A stretch of DNA of 53,670 bases from NCBI RefSeq assembly GCF_016862375.1, contig NZ_BOMV01000038.1, positions 1-53,670 of the forward strand. The letters run 5' to 3'. The translations under genes and the position numbers were made by a program. Below, in pieces: positions 8,773-15,308 of this stretch (its first letter is position 1; each line of letters starts with the position of its first letter). The DNA comes from Paractinoplanes rishiriensis. Its GTDB lineage: Bacteria; Actinomycetota; Actinomycetes; Mycobacteriales; Micromonosporaceae. A model generated the notes under the pieces. The model worked only from the letters and a program-made list of their open reading frames with translations, ran no database searches and was not told where the DNA came from.

Positions 8773-8811
8773 TTCGTACAAATGATCGAAGAATGTAGTA
8801 TCGTCACCGCA
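8773..8811 (+). promoter_or_regulatory. lexA promoter, probably near-leaderless
   Basis: TAGTAT at 8796-8801 is a good -10, with TTCGTA 17 bp upstream. The ATG at 8811 lies only 9 nt after the -10 and has no Shine-Dalgarno sequence, so the transcript probably begins at or just before the start codon. The SOS box covers the -35. Confidence 0.55.
8774..8789. promoter_or_regulatory. SOS (LexA) box upstream of lexA
   Basis: TCGTAC-AAAT-GATCGA matches the actinobacterial SOS consensus TCGAAC-N4-GTTCGA at 10 of 12 fixed positions. It overlaps a plausible -35 region (TTCGTA) and lies 22 bp from the lexA start, as expected for LexA autorepression. Confidence 0.75.
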
Positions 8812-9677
8812 TGGCTTCCCCGGATCTCACTCCGCGGCAGCGGCAGATCCTGACGATGATTCGCGAGTGGGTGGATCAGCACGGCTATCCGCCCACCATG
8901 CGCGAGATCGCGTCCGCGGTCGGCCTCGCCTCGCCTTCATCGGTGGCACACCAGCTCAACGTGCTCGAGGACCGCGGCTACCTGCGCCGCGACGCCCGCG
9001 GCTCCCGAGCCGTCGACATCCGCCCCGTGCCCACCCCCGTCCCCGAGCCCGCTGCGCCGGAGCCCGGCGCACTCCGGCCCAGCGCACCCAAGGCCGGCAC
9101 ACTCAAGGCCGGCACACTCAAGGCCGGCGCACCCAAGGCCGGCACACCCAAGGCCGGCACACCCAAAGCCGGCACACCCAAAGCCGGCACACCCAAAGCC
9201 GGCACACCCAAAGCCGGCACACCCAAAGCCGGCACACTCCAGCCCCGCAGGCCGCAGCCCAGCACACCCCAACCCGGCGCGCCCAAATCCGATTTGTCCG
9301 ACTCTGACGTCCGGGTGCCGCTCCTCGGCGCGATCGCGGCCGGCGCCCCGATCCTGGCTGACGAGCAGGTGGAGGACGAACTGACCCTGCCGCTGAGCCT
9401 GACCGGCCGCGGCACCCTGTTCGCGCTGCGGGTCAAGGGCGACTCGATGGTCGACGCCGCCATCTGCGACGGCGACCTCGTGGTGGTCCGCCAGCAGCCG
9501 AGCGCCGACAACGGCGACATCGTGGCCGCGCTGATCGGCGAGGAGGCCACCGTCAAGGTCTTCCGCCGCAGCGACACCGGCGTCGAGTTGCTCCCGCGCA
9601 ACGCGGCCTACCCGGTGATCCCCGGCAACGAGGCGGAGATCCTCGGCAAGGTGGTGAGCGTCCTGCGCCGCGTCTGA
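8811..9677 (+). CDS. lexA: LexA repressor with expanded repeat linker
   Basis: 288 residues; bacterial LexA is usually 200-240. The winged-HTH domain is residues 1-70 (T-P-R-Q-R-Q-I-L, then G-Y-P-P-T-M-R-E-I). The S24 self-cleavage domain is residues 165-288, with the Ala177-Gly178 scissile bond in A-I-A-A-G-A-P, Ser212 in G-D-S-M and Lys249 in A-T-V-K-V. All catalytic features are intact. Between them lies a linker of about 95 residues containing ten K-A-G-[TA]-[PL] repeats (94-143) and a Pro/Gln-rich stretch. It represses DNA-damage genes and self-cleaves on activated RecA. It has its own SOS box upstream. Confidence 0.95.
   Translation: MASPDLTPRQRQILTMIREWVDQHGYPPTMREIASAVGLASPSSVAHQLNVLEDRGYLRRDARGSRAVDIRPVPTPVPEPAAPEPGALRPSAPKAGTLKAGTLKAGAPKAGTPKAGTPKAGTPKAGTPKAGTPKAGTPKAGTLQPRRPQPSTPQPGAPKSDLSDSDVRVPLLGAIAAGAPILADEQVEDELTLPLSLTGRGTLFALRVKGDSMVDAAICDGDLVVVRQQPSADNGDIVAALIGEEATVKVFRRSDTGVELLPRNAAYPVIPGNEAEILGKVVSVLRRV
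9090..9239 (+). repeat. Ten 15-bp tandem repeats in the lexA linker
   Basis: Ten in-frame units coding for K-A-G-[TA]-[PL]. The last five use AAA for Lys and are almost identical at the DNA level (ACCCAAAGCCGGCAC), which points to recent copy-number change; the first five use AAG. Confidence 0.95.
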
Positions 9678-9794
9678 CTCGAGAACGTCCCCGAATCCTC
9701 GACGCTGGCCTCGCGCCGACCTGGCCAACCCGGAGCGTTGCCAACCGGTTACGCCCCTTTGATTTTGATCTTCATCAATGGGATGGTCGGTTGC

Positions 9795-10607
9795 GTGTCT
9801 GACGCTTACTGGGTTCCGGAGGGTGTGGACATCACCGTTCCGGACGCGTCCCGGGTCTACGACTATGCGCTCGGCGGCGTGCACAACTTTGCGGTCGACC
9901 GCGAGTTCTGGCACCGGGCCGAGGCCGCGTTTCCCGGTGCCGGGCTGGTCGCCCGGGCAAACCGGGCGTTTCTCGGCCGGGCGGTGCGGTGGCTGGCCAA
10001 TGCGGGCGTACGCCAGTTCCTCGACATCGGATCGGGCATCCCGACGCTCGGGAACGTGCACGAAGTGGCACAGGAGGCCAACCCGGACGCCCGGGTGATG
10101 TATGTGGATCTCGACCCGATCGCCGTGCAGCAGAGTCGCAGCCTGCTCACCGGCAACCCGTACGCGCGGGTGATCGAGGGCGACCTACGCAAGCCGGACA
10201 GCATCCTCTACCACCCCGACGTCCTCCAACTCCTCGACTTCGCCGAGCCGGTCGCCGTGCTGACCGTGGCGGTGCTCCACTTCGTACCCGACGAGGCCGA
10301 GCCGGCGACGATCGTCGAGCGCATCGGTGAGTCCCTGGTCGGCGGCAGTTTCTTGGTGATCTCCCACCTCGGGCCCGCCGTGACGCCGGATGGCCGGAAA
10401 CAACAGGAAAAGGCAAGGCAGCTGTACGAGAAGACGCCCACGCCCGTGGTGATCCGCGACGCCGGCGAGATCGCGGACCTGGTGGGCGACCAGTTCGAAC
10501 TGATCGAGCCGGGCATCGTGAGCGCCACCGACTGGCATCCCGACCCGGACGAGGCCGACGACCCTCCCCAACCGACGGCGCTTGTGACGATTGCCCGAAA
10601 ACGCTAG
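9795..10607 (+). CDS. SAM-dependent methyltransferase, PF04672 (DUF574) family
   Basis: 270 residues from the GTG at 9795, giving the common family N-terminus S-D-A-Y-W-V-P-E-G-V-D; ATGs at 9783 and 9738 are in-frame alternatives. Family marks: R-V-Y-D-Y-A-L-G-G-V-H-N-F-A-V-D-R-E near the start, the SAM-binding D-I-G-S-G-I-P-T motif, Y-V-D-L-D-P-I-A-V, and L-T-V-A-V-L-H-F. These actinomycete proteins occur in many copies per genome and their substrates are mostly unknown. It stands alone, with no pathway genes beside it. Confidence 0.88.
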   Translation: MSDAYWVPEGVDITVPDASRVYDYALGGVHNFAVDREFWHRAEAAFPGAGLVARANRAFLGRAVRWLANAGVRQFLDIGSGIPTLGNVHEVAQEANPDARVMYVDLDPIAVQQSRSLLTGNPYARVIEGDLRKPDSILYHPDVLQLLDFAEPVAVLTVAVLHFVPDEAEPATIVERIGESLVGGSFLVISHLGPAVTPDGRKQQEKARQLYEKTPTPVVIRDAGEIADLVGDQFELIEPGIVSATDWHPDPDEADDPPQPTALVTIARKR

Positions 10608-10675
10608 CCCTTGTTCCGGAAAAGCGTCCTGAATGGACATAATGCTGGATTCGAGGTGAACCGGGAGGGGAGCGC

Positions 10676-12358
10676 ATGAGCGATGCCGCGGTGGCCGCGC
10701 TCACCCGCGACTGGTTGCGGGACATCACCCGGGCCGGCTTCGTGCCCGGGATACGCGCCCGGGCCCGGGTCGCCCTGCACGAACTGCTTGAGGAACTGAT
10801 CGCCGCGGTCCGGGCCGAGCCGTTCGACCCGTCGGTGGGGCGGCGGATCGGCGCCGAACTGGTCGACCTGCGGATGTCGGCGCCGCCGGTGATCGGCTGC
10901 ACCGTACGCCTCCTGGCCGAACGCCTGCCCGCCGTGCTGGACGGCGACGACGACGTGATCCGGGACCGTGTGCTCGGCCTGCTCGACCAGGTGGCGACCG
11001 GGTTCGTGACGGCTCAGCGCAACGCCGCGCTGGGTGCCGCCGAGCAGATGAACCGGTCCGAAAAGATCCACTGGCGACGCGTGCAGCACGATCTCCAGCA
11101 GCGACTTCAGCACGCCCTGCTGCACGACCCGCGCACCGGCCTGCCCAACGAGCAGTACCTGCGCACCCACCTGGCCGACCGGGTCACTCGGGCCGGCCGC
11201 GCGCGGATGGGCCTCTGCCTGCTCGGCATCGACCGGTACGCGGAACTCGCCGACGCCCTCGGCCACGACCAGGCCGGCCAGTTGCTCGCCGAGATCGCCG
11301 GCCGCCTGCGCCAGGTCGCCGAGCGGGGCGGCCACCTGCTGACCCATCTCGGCGACGACCGGTTCGCCCTGGCCCTGGCCGGCACCTGCGGGGCCGACGA
11401 CGTGGTCAAAGTCGCCGAGGAGGCCCGGCACGCGCTGTTCGCGCCGTTCCCGCTGGACGGGCACGCCCTGCACGTCAGCGTCACCTCGGGCATCGTCGAG
11501 GACCGGGCCGCCGGCACCCAGGCCGACCATTGGCTGCGCGACGCGCGGCTGGCACTCGGCTGGGCCCGGCACGACCGGCACGACCACGCGGTCTTCGAAA
11601 CCGGCCGGGCCGAGGCCGACCGCAGCCGGCACCGGCTCGCCGCCGCCCTGCCGGCCGCCCTCGACCGCGGCGAGTTCCTGGTCCACTACCAGCCCATCCA
11701 CCGGCTGCGGGACCTGGCCGTGATCGGCGTCGAGGCGCTGGCCCGGTGGCAGCGCCCCGGTGAACCGGCGCCGCTGAGCCCGTACCACTTCATCACCCTG
11801 GCCGAGCAGACCGGCCTGATCCGGCCGCTCGGCCGGCTCCTGCTCGAGCAGGCCTGCCGGCAGGGCGTCGCCTGGCGCGAGGCCGGCCGAGACCTGATGA
11901 TCAGCGTCAACCTGTCGCCGACCCAGCTGGGCGACCCGGCCCTGGCCGCCGACGTGGCCGACATTCTGCACCGCACCGGCCTGCCTGCCGACCGCCTCCA
12001 GCTGGAGATCACCGAAAGCGCCGTCCTCGACCGGGACGGCGACATTGTGCAACGGCTCGCCGACCTGGGTGTCGGTCTTGCTCTCGACGACTTCGGCACC
12101 GGGTGGTCCAGCCTCGCGATGCTATCCCGGCTGCCGATCACGAACGTGAAGCTGGCCGCCGAGTTCATCGCCGACGCCGGCGCCGGCCACGCCACCGAGA
12201 TGCTGCGGCACGTCATCGCGCTGTGCCATGCCATCGGGGTCACCACGACGGCCGAGGGCGTGGAGACCGCCAGCCAGGTGCGGCTGTTGCACGAGCTGGG
12301 CAGCGACAACGGGCAGGGCTACCACTTCGCCCCGCCGGCACCGGCCGTCCATTGCTAG
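10676..12358 (+). CDS. Cytoplasmic GGDEF-EAL protein, probable c-di-GMP phosphodiesterase
   Basis: 560 residues without membrane segments. Residues 1-155 form an all-helical N-terminal region of unknown role. A GGDEF domain (about 160-310) has its signature changed to G-D-D-R-F (226-230), so it probably does not make c-di-GMP. The EAL domain (about 322-555) looks complete: E353-A-L, S-V-N-L-S-P, L-E-I-T-E-S, D-D-F-G-T-G, N-V-K-L, A-E-G-V-E and G-Q-G-Y-H-F are all present, so phosphodiesterase activity is expected. ATG at 10676 follows GGGAGGGG. It borders the ESX-type cluster, which starts 47 bp later. Confidence 0.9.
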   Translation: MSDAAVAALTRDWLRDITRAGFVPGIRARARVALHELLEELIAAVRAEPFDPSVGRRIGAELVDLRMSAPPVIGCTVRLLAERLPAVLDGDDDVIRDRVLGLLDQVATGFVTAQRNAALGAAEQMNRSEKIHWRRVQHDLQQRLQHALLHDPRTGLPNEQYLRTHLADRVTRAGRARMGLCLLGIDRYAELADALGHDQAGQLLAEIAGRLRQVAERGGHLLTHLGDDRFALALAGTCGADDVVKVAEEARHALFAPFPLDGHALHVSVTSGIVEDRAAGTQADHWLRDARLALGWARHDRHDHAVFETGRAEADRSRHRLAAALPAALDRGEFLVHYQPIHRLRDLAVIGVEALARWQRPGEPAPLSPYHFITLAEQTGLIRPLGRLLLEQACRQGVAWREAGRDLMISVNLSPTQLGDPALAADVADILHRTGLPADRLQLEITESAVLDRDGDIVQRLADLGVGLALDDFGTGWSSLAMLSRLPITNVKLAAEFIADAGAGHATEMLRHVIALCHAIGVTTTAEGVETASQVRLLHELGSDNGQGYHFAPPAPAVHC

Positions 12359-12405
12359 AATTCGGGTCGATCAATGGGGGGATTGACCGACTTGAGGTGT
12401 GGACG

Positions 12406-12816
12406 ATGACCGCGGGGGCGCCCAATCCGGGAGGGTTACTCGATCCGGAGGGCGCGCAGGAATACCTGGCCAACTGGAAGAAACGCATCGACCGGATGGC
12501 GGCCGACACACAGGCCATGAGCGACCGGCTGGCCCAGATGCGGGTCACCGGCGCGGACGGCAACGATCTTGCCGAGGTGACGATCGACTCCACCGGCGTG
12601 CTGCTCGACGTGCAGTTCAGCCAGCGGATCCAGCGGGTGGCACCGGACGTCGTGGCGCGCGCCGTGATGACCGCGGTCCGCAATGCCCAGCGCACTGCCG
12701 CCGAACGCTCGCGGCAGATCATCACCGAGACCGTGGGCAGCGAGTCGGTGGCCGGCCGCGCGATCGCCGAGCGCATGGAGAAACAACTGCTCACTCCGGA
12801 CGGTGACGATGGCTGA
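12406..12816 (+). CDS. YbaB/EbfC-like protein of an ESX-type cluster
   Basis: 136 residues from the ATG at 12406 with GAGGTG about 9 nt upstream; upstream in-frame sequence overlaps the GGDEF-EAL gene and is not used. A helical N-terminal half (W-K-K-R-I-D-R-M-A-A-D-T) is followed by a YbaB-like core containing G-N-D-L-A-E-V-T-I-D-S-T-G-V-L-L-D-V. In actinomycetes such small YbaB-family proteins (EspL-like) head cassettes with EspC-like and WXG proteins and are thought to be chaperones of secreted partners. It overlaps the next gene by 8 bp, so the cassette is translationally coupled. Confidence 0.75.
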   Translation: MTAGAPNPGGLLDPEGAQEYLANWKKRIDRMAADTQAMSDRLAQMRVTGADGNDLAEVTIDSTGVLLDVQFSQRIQRVAPDVVARAVMTAVRNAQRTAAERSRQIITETVGSESVAGRAIAERMEKQLLTPDGDDG

Positions 12817-13123
12817 CGGCTTCTCGGTCGACGTGGCGCAGATCCGCGCCCACGTCGCCCGGATCGACGCGGTGCAGCAACGCTTCGGCGCGGTCAAATC
12901 GGCGAGCGCGGCCATCTCACAGGACGATGCCGCGTACGGGCTCCTCTGTGGCTGGATGGCGGGCATCCTGGAGCGCCGGCACGTCCGCCAGGACCAGCTG
13001 ATCGCGTACGTGGAAGAGAATTTGCGCCTGGCAGCCGATTCCCTGGTCAAGGTCAGCGAGGAGTACACCACGACCGACGACACGGCCGCCCAGCGCATCA
13101 CCCGCGCCGGCGGCCACGGATGA
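12809..13123 (+). CDS. EspC-like (DUF2580) type VII secretion-associated protein
   Basis: 104 residues from the ATG at 12809. It starts F-S-V-D-V-A-Q-I-R-A-H-V-A-R-I-D, then A-A-Y-G-L-L-C-G-W-M, then a long helix and S-E-E-Y-T-T-T-D-D, the pattern of the EspC / PF10824 family of WXG100-like helical-hairpin proteins. These are co-secreted with, or chaperone, ESX substrates. It overlaps both neighbours (8 bp and 4 bp, ATGA). Family call rests on the motif pattern and context. Confidence 0.75.
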   Translation: MADGFSVDVAQIRAHVARIDAVQQRFGAVKSASAAISQDDAAYGLLCGWMAGILERRHVRQDQLIAYVEENLRLAADSLVKVSEEYTTTDDTAAQRITRAGGHG

Positions 13124-13818
13124 CCGACAACTCCCTGGTCGCCGACGTCACGTCCACCCGCACGGCGTGGACCGGCATGTCGCTGGCCGACAGCTTCCAG
13201 GGCGTCTACCAGGCGGTCAACGGCGGCACCTGGGTCGAGGGCGCTCTGGCCGGCGGCACGCTGGCGCTGGAGGCGGTGTCGATCGCGCTCGACCCACTGA
13301 GCGCGCTGCTGGCAAACGGCCTGGGCTGGGCCATGGAGTATTTCGAGCCGCTGCGCGAAATGCTCGACCAGCTGGCCGGCATCCCCGACCGCGTAGCCGC
13401 CCACGCCGAAACCTGGACCAACATGTCCGGCGCCCTCCAGGCGATGGCCGCCGACCTGCAGTCCTGCCTGGCCAGCGACCTGGCCGACTGGCAGGGCCCG
13501 GCCGCCGACTCCTACCAGGTCATGATGGCCAACAACGTGCAGGCGATCGACGGCCTGAGCGTCCTGGCCGCCACCATGTCGTCAGCCACCCAGGCAGCCG
13601 GCAACCTGGTCCAGTTCACCCGCGACATCGTCCGCGACCTGATAGCCGACCTGGTGGCCCGCGTAATCGTCTGGGCCGCCGAGGCCCTGCTGGTGGTGAC
13701 GATCCCGCTGGTGGCCGCCCAGATAGTGTCGGCCGTGAGCAAGTGGGCCGGCCGCATCATGAGCTACACGAGCGCCCTGATCAGCAGCCTGACCAATTTG
13801 TCGCGCCTGCTGGGCTGA
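13120..13818 (+). CDS. WXG-type type VII secretion target (N-terminal half of a polymorphic toxin)
   Basis: 232 residues. Contains a W-Q-G motif (124-126) between two helices, as in WXG100/LXG-type export domains, and a hydrophobic segment around 167-202. In related cassettes the WXG region is the secretion module and is continued by, or followed by, a variable toxin. The next reading frame (+2) begins immediately with a Pro/Ser-rich linker and a toxin domain but has no start codon of its own, so an ancestral fusion broken by a frameshift near 13800-13818 is likely. Starts with ATGA overlap on the EspC-like gene. Confidence 0.7.
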   Translation: MTDNSLVADVTSTRTAWTGMSLADSFQGVYQAVNGGTWVEGALAGGTLALEAVSIALDPLSALLANGLGWAMEYFEPLREMLDQLAGIPDRVAAHAETWTNMSGALQAMAADLQSCLASDLADWQGPAADSYQVMMANNVQAIDGLSVLAATMSSATQAAGNLVQFTRDIVRDLIADLVARVIVWAAEALLVVTIPLVAAQIVSAVSKWAGRIMSYTSALISSLTNLSRLLG

Positions 13819-14231
13819 GCAGTGCCACCCCGCCGGCGCACTCCCGCCGCCGGGCGAGCCCGCCAGCCGACACCGTCAGGTCCGCCGAGGACGCGGTCGA
13901 GGAGACGTCCCAGGCCGGCCGCTCCACCGCCGACGGCGGCACGGGCGGCACCCCGGCGGGTTCCTCGGCCCCGCCTCCCCAGACCGATCCACTGGTCACC
14001 TATCAGACCGGGCAACCGAATGGCACGCCCACCGGTCCGCCGACCCGGGTCAGACCGGAGGACGACGCCCCCACCCAACGTTCCATCGAGCTGGAAAATT
14101 CGGGTGCGAACGTCCTCGCCGATCGAGGGTGGCGGGTCCAGCAGAACCCGACGCCCGACGAGGTGGCACGTGCGCGTCAGGAAAGCGGCGACACCGGCAG
14201 TCCGCAGTCGAACCCGGACTACCTTCTCTAG
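13819..14231 (+). pseudogene. Remnant of CdiA-C-type tRNase toxin, stopped by an internal TAG
   Basis: Translated in the frame of 13815/13818, this stretch has a Pro/Ser-rich linker (about 80 residues) and then the start of the CdiA C-terminal tRNA nuclease fold: R-S-I-E-L-E-N-S-G-A-N-V-L-A, G-W-R-V-Q-Q-N-P and N-P-D-Y-L-L. In the family the next residues are Glu-Gly-Arg-Val-Phe-Asp; here the Glu codon is TAG (14229-14231) and the frame resumes with G-R-V-F-D-A-Y. A single G-to-T change of GAG would explain this. There is no usable start codon after 13818. Together these mark a dead toxin. Confidence 0.7.
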
Positions 14232-14237
14232 GGCCGG

Positions 14238-14615
14238 GTGTTCGACGCCTATTCGCCGACAAATCCCGCCAGATCGGTGCGCAACATCTGGTCCACCCAC
14301 TTCGACAAGTACGGCTTCCAGGTCACCGTCCGCGGTGGACGCAACGGCTACGTGGAGGCCGATGCCGACGACGGCACCTGGGAATGGGAGCCCGACCCAT
14401 TCGTGGCCGTCGGCTTCCGTCTCGACAAAGACGCCGACCGCGAGTGGGTCCTGACCAACATGGTGACCGTCGTGCGGCGCATTCTGTTCACCGGGCCCGA
14501 GGACGCCGCCTTCGTTTTCAACGGCGAGGTCCTCCTCTGCACCCGTCTCAAGACCGATCTGGCAAACACAACCGCGCCACCTGGTGGTCCCACCACCCGG
14601 CCGCAGACCAGTTGA
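14238..14615 (+). pseudogene. Toxin tail fused to a SitI3-like immunity fragment
   Basis: 125 codons open from ATG-like context GTG/TTC at 14238, in the same frame as the toxin remnant. The first 20 residues (F-D-A-Y-S-P, then R-S-V-R-N-I-W-S-T) continue the CdiA-C toxin. The toxin's expected K-x-x-x-G-Q-A-x-R region is absent. Instead the sequence becomes V-A-V-G-F-R-L-D-K-D-A-D, then N-M-V-T-V-V-R-R-I-L, then A-F-V-F-N-G-E-V-L-L, which is the pattern of SitI3-family immunity proteins. A deletion that joined toxin and immunity genes is the simplest explanation. Whether the piece is still translated is unknown. Confidence 0.6.
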
Positions 14616-14637
14616 TCCCGGGCTGATGACTGAACCC

Positions 14638-15306
14638 CTACCGTGGCGGCGTGATCCGTACCCGGTACGGGACCAGCATGGCGTTGAGGTACGCCGCGCC
14701 GGCGGCATCGTCGAGCTTCTGGGTTGACCCCGGTACGAGATTCACCGATCCCGTGCAGCGGTCGCCGAACAGAATCACCGCCGTGTATGGCCGGTCGCGC
14801 TTCGACTGCCACGCGAGACCACACCTGCCCGTGTTCTTGTGCAACCAGTGCGCCCAACGGCGAGTCTGCCCATAGGCTGCATCGCCGTCAACGTCGACAA
14901 GCCACTCGTCCTGCCCAACGGCCGCCAGATCGGTGGCCGAGATCAGGCTGATCAGATCGAGATCCCGCGTCACCTCAACGGCCGAGATAGCCGTCTTTAG
15001 AACCGTTTTGCGCAACAACGTGCGGTATCCACCGGCCTTGAACTCGAGACCTCGTAAGAAGCGTTCCGCCAGGGCGGTCGTCTGACGAAAGCCCGCGTAG
15101 AAGTAGGGATACCCGTAGGCCGCCGTGGCGTCGAACCGCCCTCCCTCGAAGTTCGGATCGGTGTTGTCTGCCGGGACTGGAGAGACAGGGCGGAAGGCGT
15201 CACCCGAAAACGTCTGGGAGTGCACCCGCCACAGCAGGGTGCCGGCCGAAATCGTCAAAGACGCGGGATGGTGTTTAAATTTCCCGGGTGGCGGCGCTGA
15301 CGGCAT
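14638..15306 (-). CDS. RES-domain toxin (predicted NAD+ phosphorylase)
   Basis: 222 residues. RES motifs: L-W-R-V-H with Arg27, G-G-R-F-D-A with Arg57, an aromatic strand Y-P-Y-F-Y-A-G-F, then T-T-A-L-A-E-R with Glu81, matching the Arg/Tyr/Glu active-site arrangement of MbcT-like RES toxins, which degrade NAD+ by phosphorolysis. It starts 2 bp after the stop of the upstream trypsin-TIR gene, the antitoxin-then-toxin order of classical Xre-RES pairs. There is no separate Xre/ParS antitoxin; the matching domain is at the C-terminus of the upstream protein. Convergent with the toxin remnant, 22 bp apart. Confidence 0.85.
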   Translation of the reverse strand: MPSAPPPGKFKHHPASLTISAGTLLWRVHSQTFSGDAFRPVSPVPADNTDPNFEGGRFDATAAYGYPYFYAGFRQTTALAERFLRGLEFKAGGYRTLLRKTVLKTAISAVEVTRDLDLISLISATDLAAVGQDEWLVDVDGDAAYGQTRRWAHWLHKNTGRCGLAWQSKRDRPYTAVILFGDRCTGSVNLVPGSTQKLDDAAGAAYLNAMLVPYRVRITPPR

Positions 15307-15308
15307 CG

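Noticed and set aside
9090..9239. CRISPR or VNTR unrelated to the gene
   Set aside because: The 15-bp units are in frame inside an otherwise intact lexA.
13120..14615. Programmed frameshift joining the WXG and toxin parts
   Set aside because: No slippery sequence is visible and the toxin is also stopped by TAG further on, so decay is the simpler reading.
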